A DNA stretch of 64,000 bases. Source: an uncultured Collinsella sp. GTDB lineage: Bacteria > Actinomycetota > Coriobacteriia > Coriobacteriales > Coriobacteriaceae. A model generated the notes under the pieces. It ran no database searches. It had not been told where the DNA came from and worked only from the letters and a program-made list of their open reading frames with translations. A program made the translations under genes and the position numbers. How positions within the stretch are numbered: position 1 is the first letter of the stretch; every line of letters begins with the position of its first letter. The DNA is taken from contig UQKY01000002.1 of assembly GCA_900541785.1 (NCBI GenBank), positions 1 through 64,000 of the forward strand, written 5' to 3'. Shown in pieces: positions 17,301 through 28,273 of the stretch.

Positions 17301-18971
17301 CTAAACCTCCATGACGACCGGGATGATCATCGGACGAGTGCGCGTACGGCTCCAGATAAAGTTAGAGAGCGAGTCGCGCACGGCCTTGCGAATGGCATCG
17401 GAACCGCTGCTCGTAAAGCTGAACTTGCCCTTCTCGATCGTCTTCATGATGGACGCCGACGCGTCCTCGGAGAACTGGTCGTCGATGGCAAAGGAGACGC
17501 CGCGGCCCGAGAACTCGATGGCTTCGATCTTCTTGTGCTTGAGTGAAACGATAGCGACGGCCGTGACCATACCGTCGTTGGCAAGCTTCTGACGATCGCG
17601 CAGAACGATAGGGTCGGTATCGCCGATGCGCAGTCCGTCGACGTAGACGACGCCAGACTCGACGGGCGCACCGCGCTTGACGATACCGCCACGCATCTCG
17701 AGCGTATCTCCGTTGTCGAGGATAAAGATATGATCTTCCTTGATGCCCATCTTACGGGCAAGCTGGGCATGGGCGCGCAGGTGAACGGCCTCGCCGTGGA
17801 CCGGCATAAAGTACGTAGGCTTGGCCATGGCCATCAGGAGCTTGAGCTCCTCCTGGCTACCGTGACCCGAGACGTGAACGAGAGCGCGGTTCTTATCCCA
17901 CACGTCGCAGCCAAGCTTGGCGAGGCTGTTGACGACCTGCTGAACGGCCTTCTCGTTACCGGGAACCGGCGTTGCCGAGAGGATGACGGTATCGCCCTCA
18001 TGGATGGAGAGCGTCTTGTGCTCGCCGTTGGCCATGCGCGAAAGGGCCGACAGAGGCTCGCCCTGCGAGCCGGTGCACATGACGACGATCTTGTCGTCGG
18101 GCAGGTTGTCAATATCAAAAGCATCGATGATATCGGCATCATCGATGTTGAGATAACCGAGCTCGCGCGCCACGCGGGTATTGGTGAGCATGGAACGTCC
18201 GGTTACGACGACCTTACGGCCGCACTTGCGAGCGGCGTCGCAGATCTGCTGCAGACGATGGATGTGGCTCGAGAACGACGCGACGAACACGCGGCCCGGA
18301 GCATTCTTGATGGCATGCAGCAGATTGGGGCCAACCTCGGCCTCGGACTTGGTAAAGCCGGGGACCGTAGCGTTGGTGGAGTCGGACAGCAGCAGGTCGA
18401 TGCCCTGCTTGGCAAAGCGGCTGATAGCGGCATAGTCGGGCGTGACGCCATCGATGGGCGTCTGGTCGAGCTTAAAGTCGCCGGTGTGCATAACGGTGCC
18501 CTGGTTGGTGCGGATAAACACGCCCAGAGCGCCCGGGATGGAGTGCGTCATCGAGAAGAAGTCGAGCGAGATGCCACCCAAATTGACGTGGCTACCGCCC
18601 TTGACCTCACGGAACTTGGGTGCACGAATGCGGAACTCGGAGAGCTTACCCTCGATAAAGCCGAGCGTCAGCTTGCTCGAGAAGATGGGCACCTTGTTGT
18701 TGAGGTCCTGCAGCAGATACGGAAGCGAACCGGTGTGGTCCTCGTGGCCGTGAGTGACGATGATGCCGCGGAGCTTTTCCTCGTTCTCCAGAACGTAGGT
18801 GTAATCCGGAAGCACCAGGTCGATACCGGGCTGCGAGTCGTCGGGGAACATGAGACCAGCGTCGACGAGCACCATGTCGTCGCCGCACTCGAAGACCGTC
18901 ATGTTCTTGCCGATGCCATCAAGGCCGCCGAGCGGGATGATCTTCAAGGGAGATGATTTTTTAGCTGCCAT
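17301..18971 (-). CDS. rnj: Ribonuclease J
   Basis: A 556-residue metallo-beta-lactamase/beta-CASP ribonuclease with 5'-3' exo- and endonuclease activity in mRNA turnover and rRNA maturation. The metal motif THGHEDHTGSLPYL is clear, followed by a HTGDFK motif, SDSTNA and beta-CASP segments (MCTGSQGEP, HVSGHGSQEE). The ATG at 18971 (MAAKKSSPLK) gives the usual length; the frame stays open upstream but the extra residues are not conserved. About 200 bases precede it, including a leader of unknown structure. Confidence 0.95.
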   Translation of the reverse strand: MAAKKSSPLKIIPLGGLDGIGKNMTVFECGDDMVLVDAGLMFPDDSQPGIDLVLPDYTYVLENEEKLRGIIVTHGHEDHTGSLPYLLQDLNNKVPIFSSKLTLGFIEGKLSEFRIRAPKFREVKGGSHVNLGGISLDFFSMTHSIPGALGVFIRTNQGTVMHTGDFKLDQTPIDGVTPDYAAISRFAKQGIDLLLSDSTNATVPGFTKSEAEVGPNLLHAIKNAPGRVFVASFSSHIHRLQQICDAARKCGRKVVVTGRSMLTNTRVARELGYLNIDDADIIDAFDIDNLPDDKIVVMCTGSQGEPLSALSRMANGEHKTLSIHEGDTVILSATPVPGNEKAVQQVVNSLAKLGCDVWDKNRALVHVSGHGSQEELKLLMAMAKPTYFMPVHGEAVHLRAHAQLARKMGIKEDHIFILDNGDTLEMRGGIVKRGAPVESGVVYVDGLRIGDTDPIVLRDRQKLANDGMVTAVAIVSLKHKKIEAIEFSGRGVSFAIDDQFSEDASASIMKTIEKGKFSFTSSGSDAIRKAVRDSLSNFIWSRTRTRPMIIPVVMEV

Positions 18972-19168
18972 AGGTGAGTGTTGTTTCCTTTCTTCGAAAC
19001 GGGTCTGAAACAACCGGCGGGGCGCTTCTGGCAAACCGACCGTCGGGAACGTACAACAAAGCATCACAGAGTCGATGCAATAACCACAGTATGATACCCA
19101 TTTGCCCACCAACAGACCACCCATGCATCAAAGCCCCATCTGAACCGGTCTATCCCGCCGGGAATAGC

Positions 19169-19201
19169 AAAAGGGCGACCCCTGTCCGGAGTCGCCCTTA
19201 T
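19169..19201 (-). terminator. Terminator after pnp
   Basis: On the minus strand AAGGGCGAC and GTCGCCCTT form a 9-bp stem with a short GC-rich loop followed by a T run. It lies 22 bases past the pnp stop. Confidence 0.8.
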
Positions 19202-19222
19202 TGAGCTGCTTATGTGCGGCTG

Positions 19223-21469
<2,247 letters not shown>

Positions 21470-21572
21470 TGTTCTCCTTTACCCCACAGGCCCCTTGCCT
21501 GCGGGCTTCTCATGTGACGCGGGCCCCCTGCCCCCGCCACGCTTCAGAGCGTGATTGTTCACGCCCTTACAC
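21470..21572 (-). other. GC-rich leader between rpsO and pnp
   Basis: This gap holds several short inverted repeats (CAGG..CCTG near the start codon, GCGGG..CCCGC and CGCT..AGCG further up) ahead of the pnp AGGAG. In other bacteria PNPase represses itself through its leader. Whether these hairpins do so here is unknown. Confidence 0.3.
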
Positions 21573-21605
21573 AAAAAGAGCGCCCCGCTGCGCAGGACGC
21601 TCTTA
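21573..21605 (-). terminator. Terminator after rpsO
   Basis: Minus-strand stem AAGAGCG/CGCTCTT with a 15-base loop and a TTTTTG tail, 15 bases after the rpsO stop. Confidence 0.7.
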
Positions 21606-21619
21606 GCATGTACAAATCC

Positions 21620-21898
21620 TTACTGGATGTTGTCGCGGATGCCCAGAGCCTTGATGAGCTCACGGTACTCGACGATGTCGTTCTTCTTGATGTAGGAAAG
21701 AAGACGACGACGACGGCCGACGAGCATGAGCAGGCCACGACGGGTGTGGAAGTCCTTCTGGTGGGACTTCATGTGCTCGGTCAGCTCCTTGATGCGCTCG
21801 GACAGGATGGCGACCTGAACCTTGGGGTTACCGGTATCGACCGGGGAGTTACCGAACTGGGCGGTCAGCTCCGCCTTGCGCTCTTTGGAAACAGTCAT
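21620..21898 (-). CDS. rpsO: 30S ribosomal protein S15
   Basis: A 92-residue protein that binds 16S rRNA and bridges to the large subunit. The family core is clear: GSPEVQ-like NSPVDTGNPKVQVAILSERI, then HKKDFHTRRGLL-type HQKDFHTRRGLLMLVGRRRRLL and YLKK-type YIKKNDIVEY. The ATG at 21898 follows AAAGG; the frame is open for another 33 residues upstream, but these are not S15-like. Confidence 0.97.
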   Translation of the reverse strand: MTVSKERKAELTAQFGNSPVDTGNPKVQVAILSERIKELTEHMKSHQKDFHTRRGLLMLVGRRRRLLSYIKKNDIVEYRELIKALGIRDNIQ

Positions 21899-22036
21899 TG
21901 TTTCACCTTTCATTTCGCGTCGCCCGCGGGCGACTCTATTCGCCTCGGACTGGGAAGCCGCCGGTGGAGCGAGCATCCAAGGTCGAGGTACCAACAAGTC
22001 GGTATGTTACCACAAGCGGAGCACACCTGCGCATCA

Positions 22037-22786
22037 TCACCGACCCAACATGAATTCCATCGCACGGAGCCGCTGATCGGTGTGCGTGGCGGCCCAAACA
22101 TGCGAAAGCCCCAGCAAAAAAGCCGCCGTATGCGGATCGATTCGCTCGGCCATGAGTTCATCGAACGTCATGGACATGAGGGCGCGCAGCCATGCGACCT
22201 CGCCGACCGATACCAACTCGGCGCCAGGCACGCTCGAGGCGCACGACCCGCACAGAAGCCCGCCGGCTTGGGCCGAGAAATACGACAGCATAGGGTCTCC
22301 GCACAAAACGCATGCCGAGAAATCGGGTCGGTAACCAACATGCGACAGCAGTTTAAAGACAAAAGCCGCCACGAGCAGGTCCATATGTGCCGAGTCGAAC
22401 CCGCTGCCGACAAGCGTGAGCGCCCGCTGCGTGATGGCAAAGGTAAATGGATCCTCGGCATCCTCGAACGAGCACACGCGCGCAACCTCGGCAATCGCGC
22501 TGGCGGCACAGGTCGTCTCGTAGTCAGGAGCAGCACCGAGCGGCGCCTCCATAAGCTCCGCCTGAGAAACCACGTCGAGCGACCGCCCATGCGCGAGCAG
22601 CATATCGACGGTACAGAAAAGCTCGCAGCGGGCTGCAAGGCGACCGCCAGGCTTACGTGCGCCCTTGGCCACGGCACGCACCTGCCGCCCCCGCTCATCG
22701 AGCATCGTCAAGATCAGGTCGGTTTCCTTGAGCTTCGTCTTGTCGAGGACGAGCACTTTTGTGCGATATGTGCGAGAGCCAGCCAT
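22037..22786 (-). CDS. recO: DNA repair protein RecO
   Basis: A 249-residue recombination mediator that helps load RecA onto SSB-coated DNA. The N-terminal OB fold begins YRTKVLVLDKTKLKETDLILTMLDERGR, and GARKPGGRLAARCELF follows. A zinc-finger cysteine set is visible (CVLCGD ... GGLLCGSC). It lies 12 bases downstream of era, a common pairing in Gram-positive genomes. Confidence 0.93.
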   Translation of the reverse strand: MAGSRTYRTKVLVLDKTKLKETDLILTMLDERGRQVRAVAKGARKPGGRLAARCELFCTVDMLLAHGRSLDVVSQAELMEAPLGAAPDYETTCAASAIAEVARVCSFEDAEDPFTFAITQRALTLVGSGFDSAHMDLLVAAFVFKLLSHVGYRPDFSACVLCGDPMLSYFSAQAGGLLCGSCASSVPGAELVSVGEVAWLRALMSMTFDELMAERIDPHTAAFLLGLSHVWAATHTDQRLRAMEFMLGR

Positions 22787-22798
22787 GAACGCCGAGGC

Positions 22799-23869
22799 TT
22801 AATCTTCGGCGTTATAGCCAAAGCGGCGGATCTGCGCCTCGTCATCGCGCCAGCCGGCCTTGACCTTCACGTCGAGCTCCAAAAAGACCTGGGTGCCAAA
22901 GATACGCTCAAGGTCACGACGGGCATCGATGCCGATATGCTTGATCATCTCGCCGCCCTTGCCGATGATGATGCCCTTCTGCCCCTCGCGCTCGACGTAA
23001 ATCGTGGCGTGCACACGCAGGACCTTCTTAGTCTGCTCGAGCGCGTCACAGATGACGCCCACGGAGTGAGGGATCTCGTCGCGGGTGCGACGCAGAACCT
23101 TCTCACGCACAAACTCGGCCACGAGGGTCTCGTCGGACGCGTCGGTGCCCATGTCCTCGGGGAACCAGCGCGGGCCCTCGGGCAAGAAGTGAGCGACGGT
23201 CTCGATAAACGCATCGACGTTGAAGTTCTTGACCGACGACGTCACGATCTCATCGTCGTATTCCATAAGCTCGTGAGCGGCCTTGAGCTGCTCCATGACC
23301 TGTGCGGGATCGGCCTCGTCGGCCTTCGTGAGCACCAGGACCTTTTTGGAGCGGGCATTCTTGACGCGCTCGGCGACCCAGGCGTCCCCCCTGCCAATCG
23401 GCTTGGTGGCGTCAATCAAAAACGCGACAACATCGACATCGTTCAGTTCAAACAACGCGCTCTTGTTGAGCTCGGAGCCCAGGCCGTCCTTAGGCTTGTG
23501 GATACCCGGCGTATCAACGAAGACCAGCTGGTAACCGGGGCGGTTGACCACGGCGCGCATACGGCGGCGGGTCGTCTGGGCCACCGGAGAGGTGATAGCA
23601 ACCTTCTTGCCGTAACAGGCGTTGAGCAGCGTGGACTTGCCGGCGTTGGGGCGGCCGACCAGGGCCACGAAGCCGCTGCGGAAACCGGGTTCCACGTCGC
23701 CAAAGCCCGTAAGGCCCTCATCCTCGTCGCACAGGGCATCGAGCTCCTCGTCGCTCATACCCTCAAACGGGTCGAACTCCTCGACCTCGTCAAACGAATC
23801 GGCACCTTCACCCTCGTCCAGGACCTCGTCATCCAAAACCTCATCGGTAGGCTGCATATTGTCGGACAT
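22799..23869 (-). CDS. era: GTPase Era with acidic N-terminal extension
   Basis: A 356-residue 16S rRNA-binding GTPase for 30S assembly. The G domain starts at about residue 63 (GFVALVGRPNAGKSTLLN), with DTPGIHKPKDGLG, a TKAD motif, and a C-terminal KH domain (GIIIGKGGEMIKHIGIDARRDLERIFG). The first 60 residues are extra: 28 are Asp or Glu and they lack any known motif. Usual Era is near 300 residues, so this is a lineage extension rather than a mis-called start, as the first ATG has normal context. Confidence 0.95.
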   Translation of the reverse strand: MSDNMQPTDEVLDDEVLDEGEGADSFDEVEEFDPFEGMSDEELDALCDEDEGLTGFGDVEPGFRSGFVALVGRPNAGKSTLLNACYGKKVAITSPVAQTTRRRMRAVVNRPGYQLVFVDTPGIHKPKDGLGSELNKSALFELNDVDVVAFLIDATKPIGRGDAWVAERVKNARSKKVLVLTKADEADPAQVMEQLKAAHELMEYDDEIVTSSVKNFNVDAFIETVAHFLPEGPRWFPEDMGTDASDETLVAEFVREKVLRRTRDEIPHSVGVICDALEQTKKVLRVHATIYVEREGQKGIIIGKGGEMIKHIGIDARRDLERIFGTQVFLELDVKVKAGWRDDEAQIRRFGYNAED

Positions 23870-23881
23870 GGGAATCCCTTT

Positions 23882-24259
23882 CTAAATAAAGTCGAGCGCG
23901 TGGGCAAAGACAAGCAAGCCCACGATCGCGGCGGTAATGGAAAGAACGTATACAGAGGCAGCGGCGATATCCTTCGCGCGCTTGGCCAGCGGATGCAGCT
24001 CCTGGGTCGCCAGGTCGACAATCGCCTCCATGGCGGTATTGCACAGCTCGCCGTGAATCACCAGGCCGCAGCAGATGATGACCGTAGCCCACTCGGCAAT
24101 ATCGAGCCCCACGATGCAGCCGGCAATGACGGTGCACACGCCCGCCACGAGCATGACCTTGATATTGCGCTCGGTCTTGACGGCGGTGACGAAGCCCTCC
24201 ATAGCGTATGAGAACGACTTTAAAAAGGACGGATGGTCCTTGTTCGATCCGGGAATCAT
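23882..24259 (-). CDS. dgkA: Diacylglycerol/undecaprenol kinase
   Basis: A 125-residue small membrane kinase of the DgkA family, recycling diacylglycerol or undecaprenol by phosphorylation. It has three membrane helices and the conserved GELCNTAMEAIVDL active-site helix (ExxNTAxE), preceded by ERNIKVM at the first helix. In Gram-positives the preferred substrate is undecaprenol. It sits between ybeY and era, a common arrangement. Confidence 0.92.
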   Translation of the reverse strand: MIPGSNKDHPSFLKSFSYAMEGFVTAVKTERNIKVMLVAGVCTVIAGCIVGLDIAEWATVIICCGLVIHGELCNTAMEAIVDLATQELHPLAKRAKDIAAASVYVLSITAAIVGLLVFAHALDFI

Positions 24260-24268
24260 AGACGGCTC

Positions 24269-24778
24269 CTAGTCGTGGGCATGATTGGTTATGGGGCCGA
24301 CGTGGACCAGCTTGGGGTCCTCGCCGCGCTCGAGCGCCAGGTCGCGCAGAATGGCATCCTCACGTGCCTCCATGACCTCGGCCTCGTCGTCCTCGATGTG
24401 GTCATAGCCCAGCAGGTGCAACATGCCGTGAACAAGCATCAGCCGGCACTCGTCGGCGGGACTGTTACCAAAACCGGGGGCCTGGCGGGCAATGACCTGC
24501 GGGGCCAGGATAATATCGCCGAGCTCGAGCGTCTCGTCGGCGGGAATATCCTCGTCAAAGGCCGAGTCGCATTCAAACGAAAGCACGTCGGTCGTGCGAT
24601 CGATGCCACGCCACTCAAGATTGAGCTCGTGCATCTCGTCCTCATCGACATACGAAAGGGAAATCTCGACCTCACGCTCAACGCCCTCGGCGGTAAGCAC
24701 AACTCCGCAGATGTGCTCCACCTCCTGGGCATCGAGCAGCGTATCGAGCTCGGCATCGTTGCTGATCAATACACTCAA
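24269..24778 (-). CDS. ybeY: Endoribonuclease YbeY
   Basis: A 169-residue metal-dependent RNase needed for 16S rRNA 3'-end maturation and ribosome quality control. The zinc motif HGMLHLLGYDH is intact. TTG is the start codon at 24778, with AAAGGAG five bases upstream, and it overlaps the phoH stop (TTGA). Translational coupling to phoH is likely. Confidence 0.95.
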   Translation of the reverse strand: MSVLISNDAELDTLLDAQEVEHICGVVLTAEGVEREVEISLSYVDEDEMHELNLEWRGIDRTTDVLSFECDSAFDEDIPADETLELGDIILAPQVIARQAPGFGNSPADECRLMLVHGMLHLLGYDHIEDDEAEVMEAREDAILRDLALERGEDPKLVHVGPITNHAHD

Positions 24779-25761
24779 CGGGACTCCTTTCGATCGTGTG
24801 CGCGCTGCTCGCGCGCATCGTCGTATGCATCATAGGCCTCAACGATACGGCCCACCAGGGCATGGCGCACCACGTCGGCGCGCTCCAGGTGAGAAAACGT
24901 CACATCGTCGACACGGCCCAAAATCTTCTCAACGTCGGCAAGACCGCCGCGACGACCCACCAGGTCACGCTGGCTCAGGTCGCCGGTAATCACGAACTTG
25001 GAATTAAAACCCAGACGCGTCAGGAACATCTTCATCTGCTCGGGCGTCGTGTTTTGTGCCTCATCGAGCACCACAAAGGCATCGCTCAGCGTTCGACCGC
25101 GCATGTAGGCGAGCGGGGCGATCTCGATCACGCCACGCTCCATAAGCTCATCGGTGCGTTCGCGATCCATCATGTCAAAGAGGGCATCGTAGAGCGGTCG
25201 CATATACGGGTCGATCTTTTCCTCGAGGGTGCCGGGCAAAAAGCCCAAGTTCTCCCCCGCCTCGACAACCGGGCGCGTCAGGATCAGGCGGCCCACCTCA
25301 TGGCGCTTGAGCGCGGCGACAGCGAGTGCCATAGCCAGATAGGTTTTACCGGTACCGGCGGGACCGAGGCCAAACGTGATGGTATGCGAGCGAATGGCAT
25401 CCACGTAGCGCTTTTGGCCGAGCGTCTTGGGGCGGATGACGCGACCGCGATACGACAGCAGCACGTCATCGCGCAGCGAAGAGGCATTATGCTCGCCGTC
25501 GCGCAAGACCGCCAGGCATCGCGAGACATCGTCGGCAGACAGCGTGCGCCCGGCGGCCGCCTCGCGAAAAGCATGCTCGAAAAAGCGCGCCACGAGCTCG
25601 ACCTCGTCCGGATCGCCGCTCACGGCAACGCTGTCACCGCGGGCAACCACATGGGCGCGCACCAAGTTCTCGAGTGCACGAAGGGCGCCATCGCCGGCGC
25701 CCAAAACACGCGAGGGGTCGATACCCTCGGGAACGGTAAGTCTAATCTTCGAGGCTTCCAT
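24775..25761 (-). CDS. phoH: PhoH family protein
   Basis: A 328-residue P-loop ATPase with Walker A GLGPAGTGKTYLA and Walker B VVLDEAQNT. A short N-terminal domain precedes it. PhoH-like proteins are linked to RNA metabolism and commonly sit beside ybeY. ATG 25761 follows a strong GGGAGG and was preferred over the longer open frame to 25866. This start overlaps the end of mtaB by 20 bases. Confidence 0.92.
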   Translation of the reverse strand: MEASKIRLTVPEGIDPSRVLGAGDGALRALENLVRAHVVARGDSVAVSGDPDEVELVARFFEHAFREAAAGRTLSADDVSRCLAVLRDGEHNASSLRDDVLLSYRGRVIRPKTLGQKRYVDAIRSHTITFGLGPAGTGKTYLAMALAVAALKRHEVGRLILTRPVVEAGENLGFLPGTLEEKIDPYMRPLYDALFDMMDRERTDELMERGVIEIAPLAYMRGRTLSDAFVVLDEAQNTTPEQMKMFLTRLGFNSKFVITGDLSQRDLVGRRGGLADVEKILGRVDDVTFSHLERADVVRHALVGRIVEAYDAYDDAREQRAHDRKESR

Positions 25762-27034
25762 GAACCTCCCTGCGTGCATGGACCAAGCCGGAATCATCGA
25801 CTCCGATGATAGCAACATCGAGCAGGCAAGGGGCTGTGAGTCCACAGGTATCATCAAGACGGGCATGATGGAACGAGCCGAGCGTCAGGTTGTCGCCATA
25901 CTCGAGCACCGCACGCTCGACCGTGCCCACGCGGCGGCGGGCATCGGCGATCGCAAGCTCCTGTGCGGCGGCGCGCATGCGACGGCTGCGCTCGGCCATG
26001 ACCTCAGGGGGTACCTGGTTGGGCATGTCGGCGGCGAGGGTGCCGGGGCGCTTGCTATAGCGGAACACGTGCATGCGCGAAAAGCCCACGCGACGGCACA
26101 GCGCCAGCGACTCCTCGAACTCCTCGTCCGTCTCGCCAGGGAAACCGACGATAACGTCACACGAAAGTGCAGCCTGGGGCAGGTTAGCGCGAATCATGCG
26201 CACCGTGTCCTCGAACGCCTCGGCGCTATAGGGACGGCCCATGCGATGCAGCGTCGCCGTGCAGCCAGACTGCACAGGCAGGTGCAAAAACGGCGCGATA
26301 CGCTTCGGATAGCGAGCCATCACCTTGAGCAAGCGCTCGGAAATATCCATGGGCTCCACCGAGGAGATGCGCACGTGGGCGATATCGGTGCGCTCCATGA
26401 TGGCCTGGAGCAGCTCATCGATCTCGACATGTTCGTCGGTCGCGCTCTTGCCGTCATAGGCACCCAGGTTCACGCCGGTCAGCACGACCTCGGGCACGCC
26501 GGCCTCCTGGGCTTCACGCACCTGTTCGAGCACGGACTCGACGGATACGGAACGCTCGGGGCCGCGGGCCTTCCACACGATGCAATAGGTGCAGCGGTGG
26601 TTGCAGCCATCCTGGATCTTCACGCCCAGCCGCGAACGGCCGAGCGCATCGACCACGTCGCCATCGCTGCAGGCGGGCACGCTATCGGATTCGACACCCA
26701 GCACCTCGCAGACGCGCTCGGCGACGTCAATCTTGGATGGTTCGGCGATCACGCGGTCGGAGAGTTCCAACAGCTCCTCGGGATGCAGGTTGACGACGCA
26801 GCCAGTTACGACCACGTAAGGCTCGCCCGGATAGGCCAGGACGTGACGGACGGCCTTGCGGGTCTTGGCCTCGGCCTCCCCCGTCACGGCACAGGTATTG
26901 ATAACGATCAGTTCGGCGTCCCGGGGCTCCACCATCGCAAAGCCCAGGCGCATAAGATCGGCAGTGATACGGTCAGACTCAACCCGGTTGACACGACAAC
27001 CGAGGTTGACGACGGAAATATGGGGTGCGAGCAC
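25742..27034 (-). CDS. mtaB: tRNA t6A37 methylthiotransferase MtaB
   Basis: A 430-residue radical-SAM methylthiotransferase that converts t6A37 to ms2t6A37 in ANN-decoding tRNAs. It starts VVNLGCRVNRVESD, with NTCAVTGEAEAKTRK and VTGCVV as the other cluster-binding regions. The radical SAM motif is CNHRCTYCIVWKARG. This signature set separates MtaB from MiaB and RimO. The start is a GTG with AAGGAG, 9 bases after dnaJ. Confidence 0.93.
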   Translation of the reverse strand: MLAPHISVVNLGCRVNRVESDRITADLMRLGFAMVEPRDAELIVINTCAVTGEAEAKTRKAVRHVLAYPGEPYVVVTGCVVNLHPEELLELSDRVIAEPSKIDVAERVCEVLGVESDSVPACSDGDVVDALGRSRLGVKIQDGCNHRCTYCIVWKARGPERSVSVESVLEQVREAQEAGVPEVVLTGVNLGAYDGKSATDEHVEIDELLQAIMERTDIAHVRISSVEPMDISERLLKVMARYPKRIAPFLHLPVQSGCTATLHRMGRPYSAEAFEDTVRMIRANLPQAALSCDVIVGFPGETDEEFEESLALCRRVGFSRMHVFRYSKRPGTLAADMPNQVPPEVMAERSRRMRAAAQELAIADARRRVGTVERAVLEYGDNLTLGSFHHARLDDTCGLTAPCLLDVAIIGVDDSGLVHARREVHGSLED

Positions 27035-27043
27035 ACGGGCTCC

Positions 27044-28192
27044 TTAATCGAGGATGTCGTCGAGGGCACTCTTGATACGGTCAGTCACCGACTTCTTACC
27101 GGATGCGACGTCATCGCCCATCTCGTCGGCAAAGGCGCGAAGCAGCACGCGCTGCTTGTTGGAGAGATTGGTGGGGACGACCACGCGCAGCTGCACGACC
27201 AGACGACCGCGCGAACCGCCGCCGCCGATTCGCGGCATGCCGTAGTTATTGACGCTCACGGTGTCACCGTACTGTGTGCCGGCGGGGACACACACCTTGA
27301 CGACCTCGTCAGGCATAATGCCCTCGACCTCAATCTCGCAACCGAGCGCGGCCTGCGCAATCGAGATATCGCTCACCAGATAGAGGTCATCGCCATTACG
27401 CTTAAAACGCTCGTGGTCGGCGACACGCACGTTGACGATCAGGTCGCCCGACGGCTCGCCACGAAGGCCGGCCTCGCCAAAACCACTCACGCGCAGCTGA
27501 CGACCGGTCGAAACACCAGCGGGAATATCGATGTCGATCTTTTCGTGAGAAGGCGTGCGGCCCTGGCCATCACAGGTCTCGCAGGGATGATCGATGACCG
27601 TGCCTTCGCCGTGGCAGTCGGGACAGGGCGAAGAGGACTGAACCTGGCCCAGGAAAGAACGCTGGACCGTCGTCACATAGCCTGTGCCGTGGCAGCGGCT
27701 GCACTGCTTTTCCTGTGCACCCTCGGCCTTACCGGTGCCGTTGCAATCCTCGCAGGGAGCAAGGCGATCATAGCTGATCGTCTTTTTACAACCGAGCGCC
27801 GCCTCCTCGAGCGTCACCGAAAGCGAGATGGCCATGTCACGTCCGCGACGACGCTCACGACGGCTACGGGCGCCACCACCGGCGCCACCGCCAAAGAACG
27901 ACGAGAACAGGTCGTCCATGCCCATGCCGCCAAAGATATCGTTGATGTCGACATAGCCAGAGCCACCGGGGCCGTCCGCGGTGCCGTAACGGTCGTAGTT
28001 AGCACGCTTCTGCTCATCGGAAAGAACGGAATAGGCCTCGTTGAGCTCTTTGAACTTGGCCTCGGCCTCGGGGTCGTCCGAAACATCCGGGTGTACCGTA
28101 CGGGCCTTCTTTAGAAACGCACGCTTGATCGTCCGCGCGTCGGCATCCTTGTCAACGCCAAGTACCTCGTAGTAATCCCTATTTTCCGACAC
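27044..28192 (-). CDS. dnaJ: Chaperone protein DnaJ
   Basis: A 382-residue type I Hsp40. The J domain (DYYEVLGVDKDADARTIKRAF, with HPD) is followed by a Gly-rich region, four CxxCxGxG zinc repeats (CEDCNGTG, CSRCHGTG, CPDCHGEG, CETCDGQG) and full C-terminal substrate domains. The GTG at 28192 (MSENRDYYEVLG) follows AAGGA and is preferred over an ATG-less upstream extension. No grpE or dnaK is beside it. A second DnaJ-type gene precedes it in the same direction. Confidence 0.95.
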   Translation of the reverse strand: MSENRDYYEVLGVDKDADARTIKRAFLKKARTVHPDVSDDPEAEAKFKELNEAYSVLSDEQKRANYDRYGTADGPGGSGYVDINDIFGGMGMDDLFSSFFGGGAGGGARSRRERRRGRDMAISLSVTLEEAALGCKKTISYDRLAPCEDCNGTGKAEGAQEKQCSRCHGTGYVTTVQRSFLGQVQSSSPCPDCHGEGTVIDHPCETCDGQGRTPSHEKIDIDIPAGVSTGRQLRVSGFGEAGLRGEPSGDLIVNVRVADHERFKRNGDDLYLVSDISIAQAALGCEIEVEGIMPDEVVKVCVPAGTQYGDTVSVNNYGMPRIGGGGSRGRLVVQLRVVVPTNLSNKQRVLLRAFADEMGDDVASGKKSVTDRIKSALDDILD

Positions 28193-28273
28193 GACCGAAT
28201 CCTTCCAACTTTCATTATTGTCACAGTGCGTCCTATACCCAAGCTGGGCCGGCCGCAAACAGAGGGTTTGATG

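Noticed and set aside
21551..28114. Very long plus-strand open frames opposite recO, era, dnaJ and mtaB
   Set aside because: They lie antisense to well-supported genes, have no recognisable domains, and arise from codon bias in a high-GC genome.
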